A stretch of 64,000 bases of DNA from Afifellaceae bacterium (GCA_028281235.1 JANQKG010000025.1:62001-126000); one strand, 5' to 3'; positions 33,801 to 42,002 are shown, counted from the stretch's first letter. Made by a program: numbers and translations. The notes: generated from the sequence alone by a model not told the origin.

Positions 33801-33943
33801 CCGGTGTGTCATGAATGCTCCCGACGAAGCGCTGTGAGAGGAGCATGATTCCGGCGTCGGATCGGCAGCTTCTTCTTCGTCCTTGGTCTGATCGTTCACG
33901 GAGGCAGCGTGACGCGCCCAAAGATTGTGCGGGAGAGGTGGCA

Positions 33944-34666
33944 ATGAAAGCGGAACAAAGCTGCGGAACGGGGCTGTCGCGTGTCGGTCAGGCACCGGTG
34001 GCGGTAGTGGTCTGCTCCAGCGCCGCGCGCGGTGCGGCAGTGCCGGAGAATGCCGTTCCTCGTGAAGAGGAACGCATCGTCCTTATTCTGGACATCGTCG
34101 ATTCGACTGGTGTCGCGGAGCGCCTTGGAAACGTTCGGTTCCATTCGCTGCTTTCCGATGTCTTCGTCCGCCTGTCAGGCATGGTCGAGGCGCATGGCGG
34201 CGAGGTGCAGCGCCTTGTCGGAGATCAGATTATCGCCACCTGGCCGCTTTGTTCTGAGCAGGAGAATGCGCGCGCGGTTCAATGCGTTTTCGCCTGCCGG
34301 GAGGCATTGGACGCCGTGCGTTGCACGCTCGTTCGCCGGTACGGTGAGGCGCTCACATTTCGTGCAGCCCTGCATTTTGGTCCGCTTGCGGCTGGTGAGA
34401 TCGGCGGCGCTGGTCCGGAGGTTGTGCTTCTGGGTGATGCAATGAATACGGCCGCTCGGATTGAGCAAGCCTGCCGCACCACCGGGCAAGACACGCTATT
34501 GTCGCTGCCTCTGCTGAGACGGATCGCGATGCCGGCGGATCTCATGGCGACGAGCACCGGAAGCCACCTGCTGCGCGGTAAGTCACGCCGATTGGAGCTA
34601 TTTGCGCTGACCCGGTGCTCAGCCGTTATGAGACCGGCGTGCTTCGTTCTTAAGGCCTGCGCCTGA
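33944..34666 (+). CDS. Class III adenylate/guanylate cyclase
   Basis: The 240-residue protein starts at ATG 33944 after GGGAGAGGTGGCA. ERIVLILDIVDSTGVAERLG contains the first metal Asp, and EVQRLVGDQIIATWP the second; GDAMNTAARIEQACR is the conserved helix that binds the triphosphate/ribose. It has a 40-residue N-terminal tail and no other domain, so it is a stand-alone cytosolic cyclase making cAMP or cGMP. An inverted repeat shared with the following VOC/WYL unit lies upstream, suggesting common control. Confidence 0.85.
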   Translation: MKAEQSCGTGLSRVGQAPVAVVVCSSAARGAAVPENAVPREEERIVLILDIVDSTGVAERLGNVRFHSLLSDVFVRLSGMVEAHGGEVQRLVGDQIIATWPLCSEQENARAVQCVFACREALDAVRCTLVRRYGEALTFRAALHFGPLAAGEIGGAGPEVVLLGDAMNTAARIEQACRTTGQDTLLSLPLLRRIAMPADLMATSTGSHLLRGKSRRLELFALTRCSAVMRPACFVLKACA

Positions 34667-34696
34667 GGCGTCCCCTTCATTCGGTTGCATTGGCGT

Positions 34697-34726
34697 GGCC
34701 TCCTGACAGAATGTTGTCAGGAGGCC
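34697..34726. promoter_or_regulatory. Inverted-repeat operator, copy 2 (GGCCTCCTGACA-N6-TGTCAGGAGGCC)
   Basis: A perfect 12-bp inverted repeat, GGCCTCCTGACA and TGTCAGGAGGCC, with spacer GAATGT. It is 49 bases upstream of the VOC protein start and shares its core with the site at 33779. The GA at the start of the spacer is conserved between the two copies. Likely bound by the co-encoded WYL/YafY regulator. Confidence 0.75.
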
Positions 34727-34774
34727 TGTGCCATTGTGTGGCCGTCACACGAAACCCCGACAGGAGCTGCTGAC

Positions 34775-35152
34775 ATGGCCAGTGCCTTACCCGACAACGC
34801 GATGGTTTGGTTTGAGATCCCGGTGAAGGAGATGAAGCGCGCGAAGGCGTTCTACGACGCCGTGCTTCAGACCGAGCTCACGGAGGACAATACCGGTCCC
34901 AATCCGATGGCGATGTTCCCGGTCAAAGATACCAAGACAGGACTTGCCGGGCACATCTATCCGGGCGACCCGGCGCCCAGCAAAGGCAACACGATCCATC
35001 TTCTGGCGCCTGAGCCGCTTGAAGAATCGCTCGCCCGTGTTGGCGACAATGGCGGCAAGGTGCTTTCCGACATTATCGCGCTGCCAATGGGGCGCTTTGC
35101 CTATTGCGCCGATCCCGACGGCAACTCAATCGGCCTGTTCACCAGGAGCTGA
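34775..35152 (+). CDS. VOC family (glyoxalase/bleomycin resistance-like) protein
   Basis: The 125-residue protein starts at ATG 34775 after CAGGAGCTGCTGAC. Two beta-alpha-beta-beta-beta modules of the VOC fold are seen, VWFEIPVKEMKRAKAFYDAV and YCADPDGNSIGLFTRS. Members bind a metal and act on small electrophiles or sequester drugs. It is immediately followed by a WYL/YafY regulator (7-base gap), a common pairing, and preceded by a strong inverted-repeat operator. Confidence 0.9.
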   Translation: MASALPDNAMVWFEIPVKEMKRAKAFYDAVLQTELTEDNTGPNPMAMFPVKDTKTGLAGHIYPGDPAPSKGNTIHLLAPEPLEESLARVGDNGGKVLSDIIALPMGRFAYCADPDGNSIGLFTRS

Positions 35153-35159
35153 GCCGGTC

Positions 35160-35864
35160 ATGCGCCGTGCCGATCGCCTCTTTCAGATCGTTCAACACCT
35201 CAGAGGCGGTCGGCTCGTCACGGCGCGCATGCTCGCGGAGAAGCTGGAGGTCTCCGAGCGCACGATCTATCGCGACGTCGCCGACCTCATGGCGACCGGC
35301 GTGCCGATCGATGGCGAAGCGGGCGTCGGCTATATCCTGCGATCCGGCTTTGATCTGCCGCCGCTCATGTTCACGCGCGATGAATTGACGGCGCTCACTT
35401 TGGGGGCGCGTTTCGTCAAGGCCTGGGGCGGCGCGCGCCTGGCGCTTGCCGCAGAGGAGGCGCTCGTCAAGATCGACGCCGTGCTGCCGGAGAAGGAGAA
35501 GCGTGCAGCCGCAGAGACCAATCTTTTCGCCTTCGGCATCTCCTTGCCGGAGGAGACGCGCGAGATCGTCGACCGCCTGGAGCTTGCCATACGCGAGCGC
35601 CGCCGCCTGCATGTCGTCTACGAAGCGCTCGACGGCGAACGGTCAAAGCGCGACCTGCGCCCGCTCGGGCTCGCGCACTGGGGCAAAGTTTGGACGCTCG
35701 TCGCGTGGTGCGAGCTGAGGACTGATTTCCGCGTCTTCCGTGCCGATCGGATCGCGGAGATGGCGGAACGCGGCGATACGTTCCGTGACGAACCGGGGCG
35801 GACATTGCGTGACTACCTGCGCAAGATGAGCGAGGAGCACGGCCTCGGCCCGCCACGCGCGTAA
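35160..35864 (+). CDS. YafY-type HTH and WYL-domain transcriptional regulator
   Basis: The 234-residue regulator starts at ATG 35160 after AGGAG. Residues 1-60 are a DeoR-like winged helix ([35 protein letters not shown]). Residues 140-215 are the WYL domain ([39 protein letters not shown]), which senses ligands or nucleic-acid ends in other members. It is co-transcribed with the VOC gene and likely binds the TCCTGACA inverted repeats at 33779 and 34697. Confidence 0.9.
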   Translation: MRRADRLFQIVQHLRGGRLVTARMLAEKLEVSERTIYRDVADLMATGVPIDGEAGVGYILRSGFDLPPLMFTRDELTALTLGARFVKAWGGARLALAAEEALVKIDAVLPEKEKRAAAETNLFAFGISLPEETREIVDRLELAIRERRRLHVVYEALDGERSKRDLRPLGLAHWGKVWTLVAWCELRTDFRVFRADRIAEMAERGDTFRDEPGRTLRDYLRKMSEEHGLGPPRA

Positions 35865-35901
35865 GCTGACATCCGGGCCGTCGTCCGGTACGATTCGCGG
35901 C

Positions 35902-36417
35902 GTGGACCGCGCGATTCGCATTATCGGTATCGATCCCGGGCTCCGCCGTACCGGCTGGGGTGTCGTGGAAAGTGACGGATCGCGCTTGTCTTTCGTTGCG
36001 GCGGGTACGATCCGTGTTGCGGAGGCCGCGCCGTTGGCGGAGCGCCTGTGCGCAATCCATGATCGGCTGAACGAGATCATTCGGTCCTACGCCCCCGATG
36101 AAGCAGCGGTGGAGGCGACCTTCGTCAACCGCGACGCGGCGGCGACTCTGAAGCTTGGCCAGGCGCGCGGCGTTGCCATGCTGGTGCCGGCGCTCGCCGG
36201 CATTCAGGTCGCCGAATACGCGCCGAACGCCGTGAAAAAGGCGGTGGTCGGCGCCGGCCATGCGCAGAAGCAGCAGATTCGCTTGATGGTGTCGGTGCTT
36301 CTGCCGAGGGCGTCGTTCGACGGTGATGATTCCGCCGATGCGCTGGCCATCGCTATTTGCCACGCACATCATCGCGGAGGAGCGGCCATTCGTGTCGCCG
36401 TGGCAAGGACTGCTTGA
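35902..36417 (+). CDS. ruvC: Crossover junction endodeoxyribonuclease RuvC
   Basis: The 171-residue RuvC cuts Holliday junctions. [14 protein letters not shown] holds the first catalytic Asp (11), [12 protein letters not shown] the Glu (71), and [19 protein letters not shown] the last Asp pair (143, 146). The start is GTG 35902. It normally precedes ruvA directly, but here a toxin-antitoxin pair is placed between them. Complete and likely active. Confidence 0.95.
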   Translation: MDRAIRIIGIDPGLRRTGWGVVESDGSRLSFVAAGTIRVAEAAPLAERLCAIHDRLNEIIRSYAPDEAAVEATFVNRDAAATLKLGQARGVAMLVPALAGIQVAEYAPNAVKKAVVGAGHAQKQQIRLMVSVLLPRASFDGDDSADALAIAICHAHHRGGAAIRVAVARTA

Positions 36418-36440
36418 GTTTGTTGCCTCTATGTTCTATT

Positions 36441-36458
36441 CTTACGCTATAGGGTAAG
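36441..36458. promoter_or_regulatory. Inverted repeat upstream of the AbrB/PIN pair
   Basis: CTTACGCTATAGGGTAAG is an 18-base near-perfect palindrome ending 4 bases before the antitoxin ATG at 36463. AbrB/MazE-type antitoxins bind such sites to repress their own operon, and its position would also block translation start or the transcript's first bases. Confidence 0.6.
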
Positions 36459-36462
36459 ATCG

Positions 36463-36723
36463 ATGAAGAACGAAACGACCGTTACGGCCAAAGGTCAGGT
36501 GACCATCCCGAAGCACATCCGCGAACGGAGGAAGATCGCCGCCGGCACACGCTTTGAGGTGAGCGAGAAGGGCGACGAGATCGTTCTGCGGAGAGCCAAA
36601 AAGAACAAGGATGAGTCTCCCGATCGCGATGTGGAGTTTGAGGAATATCTCGAACGCGTCCGCGGAACGATGGACCTCGGAATGAGCACGGACGAATTTA
36701 TGGAGCTTCTGCGCGGCGAATGA
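36463..36723 (+). CDS. AbrB-type (SpoVT/MazE fold) antitoxin
   Basis: The 86-residue protein has the swapped-hairpin DNA-binding domain TTVTAKGQVTIPKHIRERRK and GTRFEVSEKGDEIVLRR. It is followed by an acidic C-terminal tail (SPDRDVEFEEYLERVRG) that would wrap the toxin. The stop overlaps the PIN toxin start by 4 bases (ATGA). It forms a VapBC-like type II pair inserted between ruvC and ruvA, with lower GC around its promoter. Confidence 0.9.
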   Translation: MKNETTVTAKGQVTIPKHIRERRKIAAGTRFEVSEKGDEIVLRRAKKNKDESPDRDVEFEEYLERVRGTMDLGMSTDEFMELLRGE

Positions 36724-37136
36724 GCGACACGTTCGTCGATTCCAACGTGCTGGTCGATGTCTTTAACGAGGATGCGCAGTGGGGCCGTTGGTCGGAGAAG
36801 CGTGTCGAGGCCGCGAGGCGTCGCGGGGATGTTGTCATCAATCAGCTTGTCTATGCTGAGATTTGCGCCGGCTATCTGACTCAGCGACAAGTGGATCAAG
36901 CGCTCAGTTCCGTGGTCTTCAGACGTGAAACACTGCCATGGGAGGCGGCGTTCAATGCATCGCGGGCATTTGTTGCTTATCGCCGCGCTGGAGGCAAGAA
37001 GCGCTCTCCGCTGCCGGATTTCTATATCGGCGCGCATGCGGAGCTGCGCGGTTATGCACTGCTGACACGCGATCCCGCGCGCTATCGCAACTATTTCCCC
37101 GCGCTCAACATCATCGCGCCGGACACGCACCCATGA
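36720..37136 (+). CDS. PIN domain ribonuclease toxin (VapC-like)
   Basis: The 138-residue PIN protein has catalytic acidic residues at D7 (FVDSNVLVD), E47 (VYAEICAG), D100 ([10 protein letters not shown]) and D118 (LTRDPARY). PIN toxins cleave tRNA or rRNA to halt translation. It overlaps the antitoxin upstream and, by another ATGA, ruvA downstream, so toxin translation is coupled to ruvA. It looks intact. Confidence 0.92.
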   Translation: MSDTFVDSNVLVDVFNEDAQWGRWSEKRVEAARRRGDVVINQLVYAEICAGYLTQRQVDQALSSVVFRRETLPWEAAFNASRAFVAYRRAGGKKRSPLPDFYIGAHAELRGYALLTRDPARYRNYFPALNIIAPDTHP

Positions 37137-37750
37137 TCGGCAAACTCTCCGGAATGGTCGACAGCTTTGGGGCGGACTGGATCATCCTCGACGTACACGG
37201 CGTCGGCTATCAGGTGAGCTGCTCGGCCAAGACGCTGGAGGCGCTGCCCGGGCCGGGCGAGGCGGCCGTGCTCTTCATCGAGACGCAGTTCCGCGAAGAC
37301 GCGATCCGCCTGATTGGCTTCCGCACGGAGGCGGAGCGCGAATGGTTCCGCCTCATGCTGGCCGTGCAGGGCGTCGGCGCCAAGGTGGCGCTTGCCGTCC
37401 TCGGCACGCTGTCGGCATCGGAGCTCGCATCGGCCGTGGCGCTTGCCGACAAGGCGATGATTGCACGCGCGCCGGGAGTCGGGCCGAAGGTTGCAGCGCG
37501 CATCTGTGCTGAGTTGAAAGACCGCGCGCCGGCGTTCGCGGGCGTCGATATGGGCACGGTGCGGCTGCAGGCGGAGCTTGGCGACAAGGTCGCGCCCAAG
37601 CCGGCAAGCGAAGCGGTCTCCGCGCTGGTCAATCTCGGCTACGGCCAGGCGCAGGCGTCTGCGGCGGTGGCGGCGGCGATGCGCGAGGCCGGCGAGGCGG
37701 CGGAGACGGCACGTCTCATCCGTCTCGGCCTGAAGGAGCTGGCGCGGTGA
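37133..37750 (+). CDS. ruvA: Holliday junction branch migration protein RuvA
   Basis: The 205-residue RuvA binds four-way junctions as a tetramer. It starts at ATG 37133, within the toxin stop. [20 protein letters not shown] is the OB fold, [20 protein letters not shown] and [18 protein letters not shown] are the helix-hairpin-helix motifs, and the C-terminal [13 protein letters not shown] domain contacts RuvB. Its stop overlaps the ruvB GTG by 4 bases. Confidence 0.96.
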   Translation: MIGKLSGMVDSFGADWIILDVHGVGYQVSCSAKTLEALPGPGEAAVLFIETQFREDAIRLIGFRTEAEREWFRLMLAVQGVGAKVALAVLGTLSASELASAVALADKAMIARAPGVGPKVAARICAELKDRAPAFAGVDMGTVRLQAELGDKVAPKPASEAVSALVNLGYGQAQASAAVAAAMREAGEAAETARLIRLGLKELAR

Positions 37751-38796
37751 GCGGCCCGCGCCTTGTCTCAACGGAGACCCGCGGTGAGGACGCGGATGTC
37801 TCGCTCCGCCCGCAGGTGCTTGCCGATTTCATCGGGCAGGAGAAAGCGCGCGCCAACCTTGCCGTCTTCATCGAAGCAGCACGCGCGCGCCAGGACGCGT
37901 TGGACCATGTACTCTTTGTCGGACCGCCCGGCCTCGGCAAGACGACGCTGGCGCAGATCGTGGCGCGCGAGCTTGCTGTCGGCTTCCGCGCCACATCCGG
38001 CCCGGTCATTGCCAAGGCCGGCGACCTGGCCGCGCTGCTGACCAATCTTGAGGACCGCGATGTCCTCTTCATTGACGAGATCCATCGCTTGGCGCCGGCC
38101 GTGGAAGAGATCCTCTATCCGGCGATGGAGGAATACCAGCTTGATCTGATCATCGGGGAGGGGCCGGCGGCGCGCTCCGTGCGCATCGACCTGTCGCGCT
38201 TCACTTTGGTCGGCGCGACGACGCGGCTTGGGCTTCTCACCACGCCGCTTCGCGACCGCTTCGGCATTCCGGTGCGGCTCGATTTCTATACCGACGCAGA
38301 GCTTGAGGTGATCGTGCGGCGCGGGGCGCGCATTCTCGGTGCACCGATCTCCGATGACGGCGCCCGCGAGATCGCGCGGCGCGCGCGCGGCACGCCGCGC
38401 GTGGCCGGCCGGCTGCTCCGCCGCGTGCGCGACTTCGCCGCCGTCGATGGCGCCAAGGAGATCACCGATCGGCTCGCCGACAAAGCGTTGACGGCACTTG
38501 AGGTCGACGCGCACGGGCTCGATACGCTCGACCGGCGCTACCTTTCCGTGATCGCGGAGAACTTTGGTGGCGGGCCGGTGGGGATCGAGACGATCTCCGC
38601 GGCGCTGTCGGAGCCGCGCGACGCTATTGAGGACATCGTGGAGCCCTATCTCATCCAGCAGGGTTTTGTTCAGCGCACGCCGCGCGGCCGGCTCCTGACG
38701 CCCAAGGCTTTTGGGCATCTGGGGTTGGCTGTTCCCGCCTTGGGCAGCGGCCAGCCTGGCCTCTTCGCCGATCCGGAGAAGGATGACGACGTGTGA
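37747..38796 (+). CDS. ruvB: Holliday junction helicase RuvB
   Basis: The 349-residue AAA+ motor drives branch migration. [20 protein letters not shown] is the N-terminus, [13 protein letters not shown]alker [15 protein letters not shown]alker B, and [19 protein letters not shown] sensor 1. The winged helix ends [20 protein letters not shown]. The start GTG 37747 overlaps the ruvA stop. It closes the ruvC-TA-ruvA-ruvB unit. Confidence 0.97.
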   Translation: MSGPRLVSTETRGEDADVSLRPQVLADFIGQEKARANLAVFIEAARARQDALDHVLFVGPPGLGKTTLAQIVARELAVGFRATSGPVIAKAGDLAALLTNLEDRDVLFIDEIHRLAPAVEEILYPAMEEYQLDLIIGEGPAARSVRIDLSRFTLVGATTRLGLLTTPLRDRFGIPVRLDFYTDAELEVIVRRGARILGAPISDDGAREIARRARGTPRVAGRLLRRVRDFAAVDGAKEITDRLADKALTALEVDAHGLDTLDRRYLSVIAENFGGGPVGIETISAALSEPRDAIEDIVEPYLIQQGFVQRTPRGRLLTPKAFGHLGLAVPALGSGQPGLFADPEKDDDV

Positions 38797-38833
38797 GGCG
38801 ACAGTCCTAAACATCGACGAATTGCCGGCAATA

Positions 38834-38852
38834 ATGTAAAGCCTATTTACAT
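38834..38852. promoter_or_regulatory. Putative TetR autoregulatory operator
   Basis: ATGTAAA-GCCTA-TTTACAT is a perfect inverted repeat that overlaps the TetR start codon at 38851. A related palindrome occurs at 40291-40313 upstream of the DUF2852 gene. The position would give tight self-repression. Confidence 0.65.
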
Positions 38853-39483
38853 GAGCTGGAAGCGACGCGGCCGCGGCCGGGGCTATCACCACGGCAATCT
38901 CAAGGAAGCGCTGATCGTCGCCGCGCTCGATCTGATCGGCGAGAAGGGGCCGACCGGGTTCACGTTCGCTGAAGCCGCACGCTCTGCCGGCGTCAGCCCG
39001 GCCGCGCCCTATAGGCACTTCCGTGACCGCGACGAGCTTCTGGCCGATGTCGCCAAGCGTGGCTTCGAAACGTTTGCCGATGCGCTGACTTCGGCGTGGG
39101 ACGAGGGCCGTCCCGATCCGGCGCGGGCGTTTGAACGGCTCGGCCATGCCTATCTCGCCTTCGCGCGAGAGGAGCCGGCGCTCTATTCGGCGATGTTTGA
39201 ATCGGGCGTGGCGATCAGCGACCATCCGGAGCTGCGCGAGGTGGCCGATCGGGCCTACGGTGTGCTGCGCAGCGCGTCTGAGGCGCTGGTTGCGACGGCG
39301 CCGGCCAAATCGCGTCCGCCGGCGGCCATGGTGAGCTTCCACGTCTGGGCCATGGCGCATGGCATCGCTTCGCTTTTCGCCCGCGGCGACGACGGCCGGC
39401 GCATGCTTCCCATGTCGCCGGAGGAGCTTCTGGAGGCCGGAATGCTGGTCTATCTGCGCGGGCTCGGGATGGAAGATGCTTAG
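38851..39483 (+). CDS. TetR/AcrR family regulator
   Basis: The 210-residue repressor has HHGNLKEALIVAALDLIGEK and SAGVSPAAPYRHFRDRDELL as the DNA-binding domain, and a WHG-type C-terminal ligand domain (VSFHVWAMAHGIASLF). The ATG lies inside a palindrome that is probably its own operator; a similar site upstream of the DUF2852 gene at 40325 is a likely second target. Its stop overlaps the next gene by 8 bases. Ligand unknown. Confidence 0.9.
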   Translation: MSWKRRGRGRGYHHGNLKEALIVAALDLIGEKGPTGFTFAEAARSAGVSPAAPYRHFRDRDELLADVAKRGFETFADALTSAWDEGRPDPARAFERLGHAYLAFAREEPALYSAMFESGVAISDHPELREVADRAYGVLRSASEALVATAPAKSRPPAAMVSFHVWAMAHGIASLFARGDDGRRMLPMSPEELLEAGMLVYLRGLGMEDA

Positions 39484-40243
39484 AACTGCAGTCGCGCTGG
39501 TGACCCACAATGATAATCCGCGGATCATCCGCCACTTCGAAAGGCTGCAATCCGAGGCCGGGATTCCGGCCTTCCGCGTTCGTCATGTCGCCGAAGATCA
39601 TTGGGCACCGCGCACCGAGCAGGACATTCCTCTCCGCAATGAGGACTTAGCGGCGTCGATGCCCAATCGATACGCCGAGATGAAGACGTCGAAACGCGGA
39701 ATTGGCCTTGGATATTGTGATTTGGTCGTGATGACGGCGGCTAGCAGCCCAGTCCTGTCAGCGTTCGATGCGCTGTGGTTCTTGGAATACGATGTCGACT
39801 ATTCCGGACATTGGAAGACCTTCTTCACGCGATCCGAAAAGACCAGCGCCGACCTGATCGCGTTTCGTTTTCAACGTCCTGAAGACAATCCCGAGTGGAC
39901 GCACTGGAAAACATTTGCATGGCCTGACGGAGCTCAGCCAATGGCCTGTTTCATTCCGGCAATGCGTGTAACGAGAGCGCTTGTTAAGGAATACAAGCGC
40001 GAGATGGACACCGGAGCCTGGGGGGGCAACGTGGAAGCCACAATACCTTCTGTGGCACTGAATCTAGGGCTCCCTATTATCAATATGGGAGCGGGCGCAG
40101 AGTTCTCCCAACCCGACGATCTGAAACCTGTCATGGACCACGCGACGTTCGGATTTCGACCGGCTCGCTCATCGTCCTACTTCCATGAGACGCCCGGCAA
40201 TTTCCCGAAGCCGGGCATGCTCTATCATCCGGTCAAGGTCTAA
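39476..40243 (+). CDS. Hypothetical protein, possibly a GT-A glycosyltransferase-like enzyme
   Basis: The 255-residue protein starts at ATG 39476 inside the tetR end, after GGAAG. AVALVTHNDNPRIIRHFERL and LWFLEYDVDYSGHW resemble the first strand and the acidic metal motif of GT-A glycosyltransferases, but I cannot place it in a family. It has no signal peptide or membrane helix. Base composition and codon use are clearly less GC-rich than in tetR and ruvB, suggesting acquisition by transfer. Co-transcription with tetR is implied by the 8-base overlap. Confidence 0.7.
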   Translation: MLRTAVALVTHNDNPRIIRHFERLQSEAGIPAFRVRHVAEDHWAPRTEQDIPLRNEDLAASMPNRYAEMKTSKRGIGLGYCDLVVMTAASSPVLSAFDALWFLEYDVDYSGHWKTFFTRSEKTSADLIAFRFQRPEDNPEWTHWKTFAWPDGAQPMACFIPAMRVTRALVKEYKREMDTGAWGGNVEATIPSVALNLGLPIINMGAGAEFSQPDDLKPVMDHATFGFRPARSSSYFHETPGNFPKPGMLYHPVKV

Positions 40244-40290
40244 GAAGAATCTTCGGCTGGCCGGCTTGACGATGACAATCGGTCCGCCTA

Positions 40291-40313
40291 TGTAAATGTT
40301 ATTAACATTCACA
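40291..40313. promoter_or_regulatory. Putative TetR operator upstream of DUF2852 gene
   Basis: TGTAAATGTTATTAACATTCACA is a 23-base palindrome with one mismatched pair, 12 bases before the DUF2852 ATG. Its TGTAAA half-site is shared with the palindrome at the tetR start (38834). Confidence 0.6.
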
Positions 40314-40324
40314 CGAGGCCGGTC

Positions 40325-40765
40325 ATGACCGCTGCGAATATCACCACGAAGCTCGACGACATCGGACTCCCGGCGTGGATCGGGGTGATGGTGCTCGGCT
40401 TCATCATCTGGTGGCCACTGGGTCTGGCCACCTTGGCCTTCTTGATCTGGAGTGGACGCATGGGATGTAGCGCACGCGGCTCCGCCCGCTGGGAACATAA
40501 GATGCAGCGCATGCAACAGAAGATGGACCGCATGCGCAGCCGCATGGGCGAGGGTTCGCAATGGTGGAACCACACGCCCTCAAGCGGCAACGCGGCTTTC
40601 GACGAATACAAGGCGGAGACGCTTAAGCGTCTTGAGGACGAGCAGCAGGCTTTCCGTGAATTCCTTGACCGCCTGCGCATGTCGAAGGACCGCGCCGAGT
40701 TCGATCAGTTCATGGCCGAGCGCCGTCGCGACGAGAGTGGCCCGGAGCCTCAGCCGCAAGCCTGA
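40325..40765 (+). CDS. DUF2852 family membrane protein
   Basis: The 146-residue protein has one hydrophobic stretch (about 17-43, GVMVLGFIIWWPLGLATLAF) followed by a cytoplasmic helical tail rich in Met, Gln and Arg (KMQRMQQKMDRMRSRMG). This matches DUF2852, an alphaproteobacterial family of unknown role. The C-terminus (RRDESGPEPQPQA) is disordered. It is preceded by a TetR-type operator and followed by an 11-C hairpin and a strong terminator. Confidence 0.85.
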   Translation: MTAANITTKLDDIGLPAWIGVMVLGFIIWWPLGLATLAFLIWSGRMGCSARGSARWEHKMQRMQQKMDRMRSRMGEGSQWWNHTPSSGNAAFDEYKAETLKRLEDEQQAFREFLDRLRMSKDRAEFDQFMAERRRDESGPEPQPQA

Positions 40766-40794
40766 CCGATTCCTGCCCCCCCCCCCAATCGGTC
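40764..40794. repeat. Hairpin with an 11-cytosine tract in its loop
   Basis: GACCGATT (40764-40771) and AATCGGTC (40787-40794) pair around a loop containing a run of eleven C (40776-40786). It starts at the DUF2852 stop codon. The homopolymer length should be treated with caution because such tracts vary in vivo and in sequencing. Confidence 0.6.
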
Positions 40795-40799
40795 GCAAC

Positions 40800-40840
40800 A
40801 CCGCCCGTCTCCCGCAAGGGAGGCGGGCGGTTTTCTTTTT
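40800..40840 (+). terminator. Rho-independent terminator after DUF2852 gene
   Basis: ACCGCCCG-T-CTCCC-GCAA-GGGAG-G-CGGGCGGT forms a long stem and is followed by TTTTCTTTTT. A very strong intrinsic terminator that isolates the TetR/DUF2852 region from ybgC. Confidence 0.92.
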
Positions 40841-40867
40841 GTGTCGGGGAGAGCTTCGACGGGCGCA

Positions 40868-41024
40868 CCACTTCCCTTGCGGGGAGGTCGAAATTCGAGG
40901 CGAAGCGGCGCGCCCGAATCTCGGTGGGGGTATTGATCCAATGGTCGTGAACGCTCACCCCCACCCAACCGAACCCGGCTGCGCTGCCGCTTGCCGGCTT
41001 CGACCTCCCCGCAAGGGGGAGGTG
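40868..41024. repeat. Intergenic inverted repeat, family E
   Basis: CACTTCCCTTGCGGGGAGGT continuing with CGAA at the left is the inverse of TTCG plus ACCTCCCCGCAAGGGGGAGG at the right, giving near-identical inverted ends around a centre of about 110 bases with its own CACCCCCACC. It is the kind of imperfect palindrome common between Rhizobiales genes. It takes up part of the 497-base gap 40766-41262, where no gene is seen. Confidence 0.75.
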
Positions 41025-41052
41025 AGCCGCGTTGCATGCAGCCCGCTCCCTT

Positions 41053-41184
41053 CCTCTCCCCTTTGGGGAGAGGTCGCCGCTCGCCGCGAGGCGGGCGGCG
41101 GGTGAGGGGGCAGCCGCACTGATCCTCCCCCTCACCCGGTTTGTCGCTGCGCTCCAAACCACCCTCTCCCCGCCGGGGAGAGGG
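41053..41184. repeat. Paired CTCTCCCC hairpins
   Basis: CCTCTCCCCTTTGGGGAGAGG (about 41053-41073) and CCCTCTCCCCGCCGGGGAGAGGG (41162-41184) are two strong short palindromes of related sequence that flank a G+C-rich centre with CGGGTGAGGGGG and CCCCCTCACCCGG inverted. Together they form a compound intergenic repeat just upstream of ybgC. Confidence 0.65.
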
Positions 41185-41262
41185 GCAGGCCGTGCCAAAC
41201 AGGGCTACACCCTCAGCTCCACTAGGGCTTTACAGCGACGACCAAGCAAGCCACGCAGGCGC

Positions 41263-41739
41263 ATGAGCGAGCCGCACGCCATCGCCGGCCGGCTGACGGA
41301 GACCGGCCACGAACTCACGCAGCGCGTCTATTTTGAGGACACGGATTTCTCCGGCCGCATTTACCACGCGCGCTACCTGCATTTCATGGAGCGCGGCCGT
41401 TCGGACTATTTGCGGCTCCTGGGCGTCCACCACCATGAACTGGCGCGCGATGGACACGCCTTCGCGGTGCGGCATATGGCGATCGATTTTCTCAAAGCGG
41501 CGTCGGTCGACGACGTACTGACGATCCGCACTGCGCCGAAGGCGATCACGGGCGCGCGCATCATCTTGCGGCAGCAGGTGCTTTGCGATGGCGAGATGTT
41601 GATCGCCGCGGAGGTGACCGTCGCCCTTGTCGGCCCCGGTGGTCGCCCGGCGCGGCTGCCGCAGGCGATCCGCGACGCCTTGGCACGTGCGGCGAAAACC
41701 GGCGGATGGCCAGCGCTTTGCGGCCTCCCACAGCCTTGA
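41263..41739 (+). CDS. ybgC: YbgC acyl-CoA thioesterase of the tol-pal cluster
   Basis: The 158-residue hot-dog fold protein has RVYFEDTDFSGRIYHARYLH, the YbgC active-site region with its Asp and His, then RGRSDYLRLLG. YbgC hydrolyses short-chain acyl-CoA (possibly acyl-ACP) and is encoded before tolQ in most proteobacteria. ATG 41263 is chosen on family alignment; the frame is open further upstream into the repeats. A family A repeat separates it from tolQ, so tolQ may have its own promoter. Confidence 0.93.
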   Translation: MSEPHAIAGRLTETGHELTQRVYFEDTDFSGRIYHARYLHFMERGRSDYLRLLGVHHHELARDGHAFAVRHMAIDFLKAASVDDVLTIRTAPKAITGARIILRQQVLCDGEMLIAAEVTVALVGPGGRPARLPQAIRDALARAAKTGGWPALCGLPQP

Positions 41740-41899
41740 TCGTCACCATCCGTTAACCATAAAGTGTTGGGGTGCCGCGGCGGGGCCGGAAAGGGCACGA
41801 GGTTGCGGCGCAAGGCTGGGGCTAAGCGCCCGCGGGCCGCGCTTCAGAGCGTTGCCGCTTGTTCTTGCTCCAACGCTCTATCACCTTGTCTCTTCGTTG

Positions 41900-41948
41900 G
41901 AGCATGTTCTTGTCCGAAAACCGGTATCCACTTTTCGGGATCATGCTC
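41900..41948. repeat. Rhizobiales-type palindromic repeat, family A copy 2
   Basis: GAGCATGTTCTTGTCCGAAA at one end and CACTTTTCGGGATCATGCTC at the other. Same element as 16253-16302 and 46528-46577. It lies in the 263-base gap between ybgC and tolQ, where no gene is seen. Confidence 0.82.
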
Positions 41949-42002
41949 TAGACACATTCGGCGGCGACAAGCCGCGCGAGATCGGAACAGGCGATCCTTC
42001 CC

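Noticed and set aside
37768..39528. Long antisense reading frame of 586 codons
   Set aside because: It is opposite ruvB and tetR, both clear genes. The composition is Arg/His-rich as expected of an antisense shadow in GC-rich DNA.
40868..41184. CRISPR array
   Set aside because: The repeats are a few inverted elements of unequal length, not regularly spaced direct repeats, and no cas genes are present.
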